This document shows, piece after piece, positions 19,305 through 27,168 of a stretch of 48,055 bases of DNA. The stretch is from Caldilinea sp. CFX5 (GTDB lineage: Bacteria > Chloroflexota > Anaerolineae > Caldilineales > Caldilineaceae). The first letter of the stretch is position 1; the number at the start of each line of letters is the position of its first letter. The DNA is taken from the NCBI GenBank assembly GCA_021405325.1, contig QWII01000083.1, positions 1 to 48,055 on the forward strand. The letters are read 5' to 3'. The translations under genes and the position numbers were made by a program. Below the pieces are notes generated by a model. It saw only the letters and a program-made list of their open reading frames with translations. It made no database searches and had not been told where the DNA came from.

Positions 19305-19970
19305 ATGGACGACAACCCAATTCGGATTCTCGTTGTTGATGATCACCCCATTGTGCGCGAAGGTCTGCGCGGGGTGTTGGCGACAAAGGCGGACTTTCTG
19401 GTGGTGGGCGAAGCCGAAGATGGCGTTGAGGCGGTTCACCTGGCCCGCACCCGCCAGCCGGATGTCATTGTCATGGACTTGGAGATGCCGCGCCAAAATG
19501 GCTTGGAAGCGGCCAAAGCCATCCTGGCCCAGCCACCGGCTCCCCAAATTTTGCTGCTCACCAGCTTCCCCAATGACCACAAGATCGCCGCTTGTTTGGA
19601 GGTCGGCGTCTTGGGTTGTCTGCTCAAAGATTCTTCGCCCCAGGAACTTTTTCGAGCCATTCGCGATGTCCACCAGGGCGTGCTGACGCTCCATCCCGCC
19701 ATTGCCCGCCGCCTCTTACAGCAACAACAGCCGCCCGCCCCCGAACCCCATTCCGATCAACTCACCGAGCGCGAGATCGAGGTCTTGCGCCTGATCGCCC
19801 ACGGTCTCAGCAACCAAGAGATCGCCGACCGGTTGGTGATTAGCCTGCCCACCGTGCGCACGCATGTCAGTCATATCCTCAGCAAACTCAACCTGGTCAA
19901 CCGCTCCCAGGCAATCCTCTATGCCCTGCGCAATCAGATTGCGTCGTTGCATGATGAAGCGACGCAGTAA
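19305..19970 (+). CDS. NarL/FixJ-family response regulator
   Basis: A 221-residue regulator with an intact receiver domain: acidic pair in VVDDHPIV, phospho-acceptor Asp in DVIVMDLEMP and Lys in GCLLKDSSP. It is joined to a LuxR-type DNA-binding domain (LTEREIEVLRLIAHGLSNQEIA, recognition helix in the VRTHVSHILSKL region). I place the start at 19305 because AAGGA lies six bases upstream; it follows the kinase stop by one base. It is the evident partner of that kinase. A terminator-like hairpin follows. Confidence 0.93.
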   Translation: MDDNPIRILVVDDHPIVREGLRGVLATKADFLVVGEAEDGVEAVHLARTRQPDVIVMDLEMPRQNGLEAAKAILAQPPAPQILLLTSFPNDHKIAACLEVGVLGCLLKDSSPQELFRAIRDVHQGVLTLHPAIARRLLQQQQPPAPEPHSDQLTEREIEVLRLIAHGLSNQEIADRLVISLPTVRTHVSHILSKLNLVNRSQAILYALRNQIASLHDEATQ

Positions 19971-19985
19971 CTTTCATCATTTGTA

Positions 19986-20013
19986 GAGATAAGACTTACG
20001 CAAGTCTTGTCTC
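19986..20013 (+). terminator. Terminator after the two-component genes
   Basis: Twelve-base arms gagataagactt and aagtcttgtctc, paired throughout with one G.U, form a hairpin with loop acgc, followed by tcatcctttt. It lies 15 nt after the response regulator stop. Confidence 0.65.
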
Positions 20014-20152
20014 TCATCCTTTTGGATGATCTTGCCGCCAATCTCATCTTTCCTGCTGATCAGAAAGCATCTTGCGCGACGATGTGTGGTATGCCCTGCC
20101 GTGGTATGCTGGCAACATATGAATGCTCGTCACACAAAGGCAGGCAAGACCC

Positions 20153-21247
20153 ATGAACAGACAGCCGATTCGCGTTCTCATCATTGCAGCCGCTGGCCGG
20201 CTCTGTCGCAGTCTACAGGCGGTTATCGCTTCGCAGCCACAGGTCAGCGCCGTCATTACCGCCTGTGATGAGGCGGCGGTTTGCCAGCAACTTGCCGCCA
20301 CGTCGATTGATCTGGTGCTGTTGGATGGGGATCTCCCGTCTGACCACCAGCGGCGGATCTTGCGTGACCTGACCCAGCAGCCCGCCCCCATTGCAACGAT
20401 TCTGCTCGGCGGCGCCGAGCCAGCGCGCCACCGGGCGCAACGCGCCGGCATTACCGCCTGGTTGCCCAGCGGCTGCTCGACGGAGCAACTTTTTAGGCAG
20501 ATCGATAGTGCTTGCGCCGCTCATCGCAACCCGCGCGCAGAGGCGACAAACCGGCACAGCCCCGCTACCCCCGCGCCCATGACCGCTTTGTCCGCGCCTT
20601 TGGTTGCGTCGGCAGCACAGCCAGCACAAACCATAGACGGAAAGGAGCTACGCATGACAGCAAGCACGAATAGCGCCCTGGTCAGCGCGCTACGTGATTT
20701 TTTTATGGCCGGCAACCGAACCGAATTGCGCACCGCCTATCTGGCGCTGGCGCAAGTCGCCCCGCAACCGGCGCCGCGCTACCCCAAGTGGGATGAGTTG
20801 GAATTTGCCTTTAATCGGCTCTTTGTTGGCCCGAAAGCGCTCTTTGCACCGCCCTATGCGTCGGTCTATTTGGAACCGGAACCGCAGGTAATGGGGCGCA
20901 CAACTTTGAAAATCCGTGAGTTTTACCGACTACTCACGCTGGCGACCCCGGCGCGCCACCCCCTGCCGGATGATCATCTGGGTTTGGAGCTTGACGCCTA
21001 CTACCAACTGCAAATAGCCGCCACCAAGGTCAATTCACCGGAACTGCTCGTATTATTGAGCGCCCTCCGTGACCATCTGCGCCAGTGGGTGCCGCTCTTT
21101 GTCAGCAGGGTCCACTGTGCCGAAGGGACGCCGCCGGCGCTGCTCTTTGTGGTTGATCAGTTGACCCAGTGGCTGGCCGCCGAGACGCCAATCAGCCTGA
21201 GCAGCCCGTTGAGCAACCAGATAGCCATGAAAGGAGTTGCCCTATGA
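20153..21247 (+). CDS. Degenerate receiver domain fused to a TorD-like molybdoenzyme chaperone
   Basis: A 364-residue protein in two parts. Residues 1-125 have a receiver-like fold: the Asp of LVLLDGDLPS is kept, but the acidic pair is replaced (IIAAAGRL) and the conserved Lys is missing (TAWLPSGCS), so phosphorylation control is doubtful. After a polar linker, residues about 170-350 are a TorD/DmsD-type chaperone (FNRLFVGPKALFAPPYASVYLE, MGRTTLKIREFYRL, PDDHLGLELDAYY), which binds the Tat signal of molybdoenzymes and guides cofactor loading. An ideal AAAGGAG site before an in-frame ATG at 20654 suggests the 197-residue chaperone is also made alone. The stop overlaps the dmsA-like start (ATGA). 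Confidence 0.85.
   Translation: MNRQPIRVLIIAAAGRLCRSLQAVIASQPQVSAVITACDEAAVCQQLAATSIDLVLLDGDLPSDHQRRILRDLTQQPAPIATILLGGAEPARHRAQRAGITAWLPSGCSTEQLFRQIDSACAAHRNPRAEATNRHSPATPAPMTALSAPLVASAAQPAQTIDGKELRMTASTNSALVSALRDFFMAGNRTELRTAYLALAQVAPQPAPRYPKWDELEFAFNRLFVGPKALFAPPYASVYLEPEPQVMGRTTLKIREFYRLLTLATPARHPLPDDHLGLELDAYYQLQIAATKVNSPELLVLLSALRDHLRQWVPLFVSRVHCAEGTPPALLFVVDQLTQWLAAETPISLSSPLSNQIAMKGVAL
20641..20656 (+). promoter_or_regulatory. Internal ribosome site and start for a free TorD chaperone
   Basis: AAAGGAG at 20641-20647 stands six bases before an in-frame ATG at 20654, exactly at the junction of linker and chaperone domain. This is a better ribosome site than that of the annotated start at 20153. 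Confidence 0.55.
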
Positions 21248-23565
21248 ACGAAACAACCAATGGTTGGAACGCAATCTTTAGTTCGCCGTTCTCACGACGG
21301 CGCTTTTTACAGGCGCTGGCCGCCGCCGGGGTAATTAGCGCCCTGCCGGGTGGCTATCTTATCCCCCGCGGGGGCCAGAACTTCTTGGCCGAAGAGATTG
21401 ACTTCAGCGCCAACATACGTGGCGGTTATGCCGGTGACGGCGCCTATGAAATCTTTCGTAACGCCTGTCCGCGCAACTGCTATGACACCTGTAGCATCAA
21501 AAGTTATGTCAAGGATGGCGTCTTGCAATTTATCGAAGGCGGTGCTGAGTCGAGCTTTACCGGCAGCGGTCTCTGTGTCAAGGGCTATGCTTACCCACGC
21601 ACCGTCTACAGCCCGGACCGGATCAAATATCCGATGAAACAGGTGGGGCGTGGTTCCGGCAACTGGCAGCGTATCTCGTGGGACGAAGCGCTGGAGACCA
21701 TTGCACAAAAAATTCTGGAAATCAAAGAAACCGATGGCAGCCTGCTCGGCATGGCGTTGACCAAATATTCGGGCAATTTTGGCATTACTCACTATGGCGT
21801 CGAGGGGATGATGTCCTCTCTGGGCTACACAACCCGCTTTGTTGGCACCCCTTGCTGGCCGGCGGGCATCGACGCGCAGAATTACGATATGGGCGACATG
21901 TGGTGCAACGACCCCGAAGATATGGCGCAGAGCAAATATATCATCATCTGGGGCGCCAACCCGGCCTATTGCTCGATCCACTCAATGAAGTACATTACGC
22001 AAGCCCAAGCGCGCGGCGCCAAAGTGGTGGTGATCGACCCGGTCTTTACCCAAACCGCCGCCAAAGGGGATGAATATTGGCAGATCAACAGCGGCGAAGA
22101 TGGCGCGCTGGCCCTGGGCATGGCCCGCCACCTGGTCGATCTCGAGCTGGTTGACCGTGATTGGGTGAAGCAAAACGGGCATGGCTATGCCGAATTTGAA
22201 AGCTATCTCAAGGAGAACGTTACCGTCGAGTGGGCGGCCGAGAAGAGTGGCATTCCCGTCGATGCGATCAAACAGGTTGCCGAAGAGTTTGCCACCGCCA
22301 AACCGGCGACTATCTGGATCGGCTATGGGATGCAGCGCCATGTCAACGGCGGCCAGAATGTGCGCGCCATTGACGCCCTGGTCGCCATGACCGGCAATAT
22401 CGGCAAGGTCGGCGGCGGAGCGCGCTATGGTCATCTCTACACCTGGGGCTTTAACTACCACGCCATGATTCATGACAAACCGGCCGGTTCGGTCGGCTTT
22501 GTCGGCGAGACCGGCCCCATGGGCGAATTTGACACCGGCGCCGGCAAAAAAGAGGCAGAATACAGCGATCGCGCCCTCAACATCAACAAGATCGCCCAGG
22601 AAATTCTCGACGCCAACGAGCCGCCCGTCCGCCTGCTGTGGGTCGCCAACAAGAATGTGCTGAGCCAAGATTTTGACCGGAACAAGATTGAGGAAGCGTT
22701 CAAAAAGTTGGAGTTGATTGTCGTCGTTGATCTCTTCTTTAATCAAACGGTGGAAATGGCGGACATTGTGCTGCCCACCGTGACCCCCTTTGAGGATTGG
22801 ACGGTCAACGTCTCCTATTGGCACTACTGGCTCAGCGTCAATGAGCAGGCGATTCAGCCGCTCTTTGAAAGCAAGTCCGACATTGAGATTGCATCGGCGC
22901 TCTCGGCCAAACTCAACGCCTTGCAAGCCGGCTCTTGCACCTTCCCTACCGCCATCGACAGCAAAGAATGGATGGCGAAGGAGTTCAACGACGGCATCTA
23001 CCAACTCTTTGGCATCAAGTCTTGGGAAGAGCTGCGCAATGGCCCGGTCAAGGCCCAAGTGCAGCCGGCGGCGTGGAGCGACCTGAAATTCAAAACGCCT
23101 TCGGGCAAGTTTGAATTTGTCTCAGAGCTGGCTGCCGAGCATGGTCACACGGCGTTGCCCAGCTACAAAGAAGGACGCCCGGCCTACGCCCCCTATCGGC
23201 TTTTGACCCCGCACCCCAAATATTCGATCCACTCCCAGTTCCAAAATGTGGACTGGATGGCTGACTTTAACCCGGAGCCGTTTGTCTATCTCAATCCTCA
23301 GTTGGCGGCGCAAAAGGGCATTGCCGGCGGCGATCTGGTGCGGGTCTTTAACGACGTGGGCGAAGAACGGCTGCGCGCCAAGCTGACCGACAATGTGCCG
23401 GCCGACACGCTGCTGATGTATGAGGCATGGTTTAGCCGCAAGCAGAAGTTCAATGTCAACAATCTGGTCGATGACGCCTCGTCGGACATGGGCAAATACA
23501 AGACCGGTTCCCCAGGCGTTGCCATTCATGATCAATTTGCTGATATTGAAAAAGTGGCAGCGTAA
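21244..23565 (+). CDS. Molybdopterin oxidoreductase catalytic subunit (DmsA-like)
   Basis: A 773-residue member of the DMSO-reductase family carrying bis-MGD. A twin-arginine signal (SRRRFLQALAAAG, residues 17-29) predicts Tat export. The N-terminal 4Fe-4S site has C75, C79, C83 and C111 (CPRNCYDTC and GLCVKGYAYP). The metal-ligand region is GTPCWPAGIDAQN, where C204 is the likely ligand. MGD-binding stretches include IIIWGANPAYC, VVVIDPVFTQTAAKGDE and the C-terminal HPKYSIHSQF domain. The start at 21244 follows AAAGGAG and overlaps the chaperone stop. With B and C subunits downstream it should form a DmsABC-type quinol-linked reductase; the electron acceptor cannot be read from sequence. Confidence 0.9.
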   Translation: MNETTNGWNAIFSSPFSRRRFLQALAAAGVISALPGGYLIPRGGQNFLAEEIDFSANIRGGYAGDGAYEIFRNACPRNCYDTCSIKSYVKDGVLQFIEGGAESSFTGSGLCVKGYAYPRTVYSPDRIKYPMKQVGRGSGNWQRISWDEALETIAQKILEIKETDGSLLGMALTKYSGNFGITHYGVEGMMSSLGYTTRFVGTPCWPAGIDAQNYDMGDMWCNDPEDMAQSKYIIIWGANPAYCSIHSMKYITQAQARGAKVVVIDPVFTQTAAKGDEYWQINSGEDGALALGMARHLVDLELVDRDWVKQNGHGYAEFESYLKENVTVEWAAEKSGIPVDAIKQVAEEFATAKPATIWIGYGMQRHVNGGQNVRAIDALVAMTGNIGKVGGGARYGHLYTWGFNYHAMIHDKPAGSVGFVGETGPMGEFDTGAGKKEAEYSDRALNINKIAQEILDANEPPVRLLWVANKNVLSQDFDRNKIEEAFKKLELIVVVDLFFNQTVEMADIVLPTVTPFEDWTVNVSYWHYWLSVNEQAIQPLFESKSDIEIASALSAKLNALQAGSCTFPTAIDSKEWMAKEFNDGIYQLFGIKSWEELRNGPVKAQVQPAAWSDLKFKTPSGKFEFVSELAAEHGHTALPSYKEGRPAYAPYRLLTPHPKYSIHSQFQNVDWMADFNPEPFVYLNPQLAAQKGIAGGDLVRVFNDVGEERLRAKLTDNVPADTLLMYEAWFSRKQKFNVNNLVDDASSDMGKYKTGSPGVAIHDQFADIEKVAA

Positions 23566-23569
23566 AGAG

Positions 23570-23659
23570 GGCGGTATGCCACCTTGTGCAAATCGCAAAT
23601 CATCCGCAAAACCCGTGACGCGGCGTGAGCGCGATTTACACAAGGTGTGCGCTACCGCC
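23570..23659. repeat. Intercistronic inverted repeat between dmsA- and dmsB-like genes
   Basis: Imperfect arms at 23570-23596 and 23631-23659 share ggcggta, caccttgtg and aaatcgc with small gaps. The element fills the only long gap of this operon and may affect mRNA stability or subunit ratio. Confidence 0.6.
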
Positions 23660-23682
23660 AGAAAATAGAGGAGCGACGATTT

Positions 23683-24252
23683 ATGGCACGCTATGGCTTT
23701 TATGTCAACGCCGACCTCTGCATCGGCTGCGCCTCCTGTGGGATGGCCTGTAAACAGCAGAACAATTTACAACCGGGCGTCGTCTGGCGGCAGTTGTATC
23801 CGCTCAGCGAGGAAATTTATCCTCACCTGGAACGCGCCTTCTACTCGCTGGCCTGTAACCATTGTGAAAACCCGTGCTGTCTGGAAGATTGTCCCGCCAG
23901 TGCCTACACGAAGCGCGCCGACGGGATTGTCATCCATGACGCCGACGCTTGTATCGGCTGCGCCAACTGTGTGACTTCGTGTCCCTTTGGCGCCCCGCAC
24001 ATGAACCCCGTGACCCATAAGGCGGAAAAGTGCAATCTCTGTTACGAACGGATTGACGCCGGTCTGTTGCCCGCTTGTGTGCAGGCGTGCCCAACCGGCG
24101 CCTTGAGCTTGATCGACCTCGAGGCCTTTGATGAGCCGGGCACAACCCAATTCCCGCCCGGTTTCCCCAGTGAGCCGGCGGTGAATCCCTCGATCCGCTT
24201 CAAGCTGCCCAAACAGCCAACGGTGGTCCGCAGAAAGGTGGAACTCGTATGA
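23683..24252 (+). CDS. 4Fe-4S ferredoxin-type electron-transfer subunit (DmsB-like)
   Basis: A 189-residue iron-sulfur subunit with four cysteine clusters, as in DmsB/NrfC/PsrB: CIGCASCGMAC, CNHCENPCCLEDCP, CIGCANCVTSCP and CNLCYERIDAGLLPACVQACP. It should pass electrons from the membrane subunit to the molybdenum subunit. No signal peptide is present; such subunits usually travel with the Tat-exported partner. The start at 23683 has GAGGAG nine bases upstream. Its stop overlaps the next start (ATGA). Confidence 0.93.
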   Translation: MARYGFYVNADLCIGCASCGMACKQQNNLQPGVVWRQLYPLSEEIYPHLERAFYSLACNHCENPCCLEDCPASAYTKRADGIVIHDADACIGCANCVTSCPFGAPHMNPVTHKAEKCNLCYERIDAGLLPACVQACPTGALSLIDLEAFDEPGTTQFPPGFPSEPAVNPSIRFKLPKQPTVVRRKVELV

Positions 24253-25088
24253 TGGATCTATTGACACTTGCTCAGGAGACGAGCGTCGGCTTGGTGCTTC
24301 CGCTGGTGCTCTTTACCGTCTTTAGCCAGATTGCCATTGGCCTGGTGTTGATCAGCACCACCCGCCAATGGGCGGTCATTGATGCGCCCAGTCCGCGTGT
24401 GCAGGTCGAGTGGGTGACGATTGGCGGCTTGCTGGCGGTGGCGGTGGTGGCTTCGCTCTTCCATTTGGGTGATCCGTGGGGCGCGCTGCGGGCGTTGAAC
24501 CGCTTACAAAGCGCCTGGCTCAGCCGTGAGATTCTGGCGGTGATGCTCTTTGGTTTGTTGATTGCCGCTATCTTTTTAACCGAACTGCGGCGCAAAGCGC
24601 CCGGTTGGTTGCTCAAGCTCTGTGCCGTCATGGCCCTGGCGACGCTCTTTGCAACGGGCATGACCTACAGCACGCCCCCCAACATGCCAGCCCTCAATAA
24701 CGGCTTGCCCATGTTGCTCTTTGCCCTGACGGCGGTGATCTTGGGTACGGCCTTTGGCAGCTACTTTGCCCAGCCGCGCCATCAACCACTGCTCTTTGGC
24801 GCGCTGGTCACGGCCTTGCTTGTCGCGCTGGCGATCAACCTCACGGCGCCCAGCATTTGGTCGTCCGGCGGCGCGGTATTGCAACAGACGGCGCAAAATT
24901 ACCTGGCCTCCCCCCTCTACTGGATCTATATCGGGCTTGGCTTGGTGCTGCCCTTGCTGATCCTGTGGTGGCGACGCCAGATTCCAACCTGGTTGCCGGT
25001 TCTGTTGTTAGCCGGTGAAGTTGTCGGTCGCATTGTCCTCTTTGCCCTCATGGCGACCAGCGCCGGTAATTTGGGGCAGTTGTATTAA
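24249..25088 (+). CDS. DmsC-like membrane anchor subunit
   Basis: A 279-residue, very hydrophobic protein with about eight membrane segments; the first is in LVLPLVLFTVFSQIAIGLVL and the last near VLLLAGEVVGRIVLFALM. Size and position after the iron-sulfur subunit fit DmsC, the haem-free quinol-oxidising anchor. The conserved ATSAGNLGQLY tail is compatible. It is coupled to the preceding gene by ATGA overlap, and a terminator follows. Confidence 0.85.
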   Translation: MMDLLTLAQETSVGLVLPLVLFTVFSQIAIGLVLISTTRQWAVIDAPSPRVQVEWVTIGGLLAVAVVASLFHLGDPWGALRALNRLQSAWLSREILAVMLFGLLIAAIFLTELRRKAPGWLLKLCAVMALATLFATGMTYSTPPNMPALNNGLPMLLFALTAVILGTAFGSYFAQPRHQPLLFGALVTALLVALAINLTAPSIWSSGGAVLQQTAQNYLASPLYWIYIGLGLVLPLLILWWRRQIPTWLPVLLLAGEVVGRIVLFALMATSAGNLGQLY

Positions 25089-25107
25089 GCGCATTGTTCA
25101 TTTACCC

Positions 25108-25140
25108 AGACCTGTAGGGTTTGCGAAACCCTACAGGTCT
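25108..25140 (+). terminator. Terminator of the molybdoenzyme operon
   Basis: A perfect stem agacctgtagggttt / aaaccctacaggtct with loop gcg, followed by tctgc. It lies 20 nt after the anchor gene stop. Confidence 0.7.
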
Positions 25141-25220
25141 TCTGCGGTAGCCGGTTGTTTCCCGCAAAACATGCGTTCTACAATTCCTCTTTTTCCCACT
25201 TTTGGTGTATACTACCGGCT

Positions 25221-25922
25221 ATGTCTATACCCGATCCGACGATTCGTCGTCTCCTGCGCGAACATTTTTCCGGCGCGTCCCCCATCCGGGTGACGACGGA
25301 TCAACGCGCCGATTGGGCAACCCAGATCCGCCAGCGGCTGGCCGGCATGAAATATGTCGAAGCCGAGCGCAACACCTACTACATGGACCAACGGGAGCAG
25401 GATCGTTTTATCTGCACCTTCTCGCTCAACGAACCATCCGACTTTCGCTACTACTCCCGCAGCACGAACTTTACGATAAAAACCAACGAGCGCAGCCAGT
25501 TGACGATTGCGCACTGGAAGAATGCTGCACTTGTCTCCAGTTTGGATGAGATCGTCGCCTTTGTGGTCGCCTGTCAGGAAGCGGTAGACCGTAAGATCGC
25601 GCAGAAGAGCCGACGCCAAAAGGTGCGCGACCTCAAAGCCCAGGCGATTGTGGCCCAAGTCAAAAAGATCGCCAAGGAAGACAAGTTCGACTTTTACACC
25701 GAAACGGACACGCAAAAGCTGACCCTTTATGTCAGCCTCTCCGACAAAGAGAGTGTGGAGTTACAGGTTCCCTTCCCCAAATTTGAGGAAGTGCTGCCCC
25801 ACTTGCGCACCTCGATCCAGGCTGTGCGCGAACTCTACGCCCGTGGCATCAAATTCAAGATCAGTCAATTCAGCCCATCCAGTTGGCGCAGTCAAAGCTG
25901 GATTCGGCATGAGACGTTATAG
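25221..25922 (+). CDS. Hypothetical protein, possibly leaderless
   Basis: A 233-residue soluble protein I do not recognise. It is alpha/beta in pattern, with a Lys/Arg-rich helix in the middle (VDRKIAQKSRRQKVRDLKAQ, about residues 133-152). The first half has aromatic-rich strands (RFICTFSLNEPSDFRYYSR). A TATACT box at 25208-25213 ends seven bases before the ATG and no ribosome site is present, so the transcript may be leaderless. It lies upstream of the MoxR/VWA pair on the same strand, from which it is separated by a hairpin element. Confidence 0.65.
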   Translation: MSIPDPTIRRLLREHFSGASPIRVTTDQRADWATQIRQRLAGMKYVEAERNTYYMDQREQDRFICTFSLNEPSDFRYYSRSTNFTIKTNERSQLTIAHWKNAALVSSLDEIVAFVVACQEAVDRKIAQKSRRQKVRDLKAQAIVAQVKKIAKEDKFDFYTETDTQKLTLYVSLSDKESVELQVPFPKFEEVLPHLRTSIQAVRELYARGIKFKISQFSPSSWRSQSWIRHETL

Positions 25923-25930
25923 TGTAAGTT

Positions 25931-25981
25931 GGTTGGTTGGTTCGTTGGTTGAGCCTGTCGAAACCAACGAACCAACCAACC
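25931..25981. repeat. Hairpin element with GAGCCTGTCGA loop, copy 2
   Basis: Perfect 20-nt arms (25931-25950 and 25962-25981) enclose the loop gagcctgtcga at 25951-25961, identical to copy 1. It lies between the hypothetical gene and the MoxR gene. Confidence 0.8.
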
Positions 25982-26002
25982 ACTCACCAACCAACCCGAA
26001 CT

Positions 26003-27088
26003 ATGGCCATTCGACTCGACGCACAAGAATTACACGAATTACTCCGCCTGACGCCCGCCACGCAGAACATTATGCTCATCGGGCGGCATGGTATCGGCAA
26101 ATCGGAGATCATCACCGACTTTTATCGGCGCCAGGGGATGAAGGTGGTTGCCTTCTTTCTGGGGCAGATGAGCGATCCCGGCGACTTGATTGGCCTGCTG
26201 CACAAGGATGAGGCGAGTGGGCGTTCGGTCTTTTTGCCGCCCTATTGGTGGCCGCAACCGAACGAACCGATTGTCCTCTTTCTGGATGAGTTGAACCGGG
26301 CGCGCCCGGAAATTTTGCAGGCGGTGCATGACTTGGCGCTCAACAAGCGGCTGGCCGGCAAGCAATTGCCCGCCGGTAGCATTGTCATCGCCGCCGTCAA
26401 CGAGGGCGACGAATACCAACTGACCGAACTCGACCCGGCGCTGGTCTCCCGCTTTAATCTCTATGAATTTGCGCCCACCGTGGAAGAGTGGTTGGTGTGG
26501 GCCAGCAATCATGACGTAGACGAGCGGGTGATCGCCTTTATCCAGAAGCATCACCACCACCTGGACGGCGAGCGGGTGGGCCAGGAAGAAGCGATGCAAC
26601 ATGCCGGGCTGGTCAAGCTGCCGGATCGCCGCTCCTGGGTGCGTGTCTCCGATTTTATCAAGCCGCATGAGCAACTAGGGGAATTGGCGCTCAAGGCCAT
26701 TGCCGGCATGGTGGGCATTCAAGCGGCGCTGGCCTTCCAACAGAGTTTGATCGCCGCGGCCAAGTTGAATGTCGAACAGGTGCTGCTCCACTTTGGGCGC
26801 CATCGCGCCAAGCTCAAAGAGATGTCGCTCCAAGAAATTGTGCTGCTCAACGAGCAGATCATGCTCTGGCTCAACAGCAAGCGCTACGCCCCCGAAGACG
26901 CCGACGATATTCGCGCCAACCTGCTGGCCTATCTCAAAGCGCTCAAACAGATGAAAAACCAGGAAGCCGTCGCCCACTTCGCCTCGCTCCTGGAACAGCC
27001 CCAATACGAACACGCCAGCAGCTTTGTCGCCGAGTCGCTGGAAATCATTCTGTTCCTGACCGAGTATGTGCAGGGGATTCAAGTTTAG
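26003..27088 (+). CDS. MoxR-type AAA+ ATPase
   Basis: A 361-residue ATPase of the MoxR/AAA_5 type, usually a chaperone that remodels or activates partners together with a VWA protein. Walker A is IGRHGIGKSEI (about residues 30-40), Walker B is IVLFLDELNRA and the sensor/Arg-finger region is LDPALVSRFNLYEF. The ATG at 26003 is chosen because the frame upstream runs through the hairpin element; no clear ribosome site is present. The VWA gene follows 80 nt downstream, again after a hairpin element. Confidence 0.85.
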   Translation: MAIRLDAQELHELLRLTPATQNIMLIGRHGIGKSEIITDFYRRQGMKVVAFFLGQMSDPGDLIGLLHKDEASGRSVFLPPYWWPQPNEPIVLFLDELNRARPEILQAVHDLALNKRLAGKQLPAGSIVIAAVNEGDEYQLTELDPALVSRFNLYEFAPTVEEWLVWASNHDVDERVIAFIQKHHHHLDGERVGQEEAMQHAGLVKLPDRRSWVRVSDFIKPHEQLGELALKAIAGMVGIQAALAFQQSLIAAAKLNVEQVLLHFGRHRAKLKEMSLQEIVLLNEQIMLWLNSKRYAPEDADDIRANLLAYLKALKQMKNQEAVAHFASLLEQPQYEHASSFVAESLEIILFLTEYVQGIQV

Positions 27089-27092
27089 TTGA

Positions 27093-27155
27093 TTGGGTGA
27101 TTGGGTCATTCGGTGATTGAGCTTGTCGAAAGCACCGAATGACCCAATCACCCAA
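27093..27155. repeat. Hairpin element with GAGCTTGTCGA core, copy 3
   Basis: Perfect 23-nt arms (27093-27115 and 27133-27155) enclose a loop containing ttgagcttgtcgaaa. The core matches copies 1 and 2 except for one base, while the stem sequence is different but still fully paired. Confidence 0.8.
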
Positions 27156-27168
27156 TACCCAATCACCC

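Noticed and set aside
21982..23058. 358-codon minus-strand frame opposite the molybdoenzyme gene
   Set aside because: Shadow of a well-supported DMSO-reductase-family gene.
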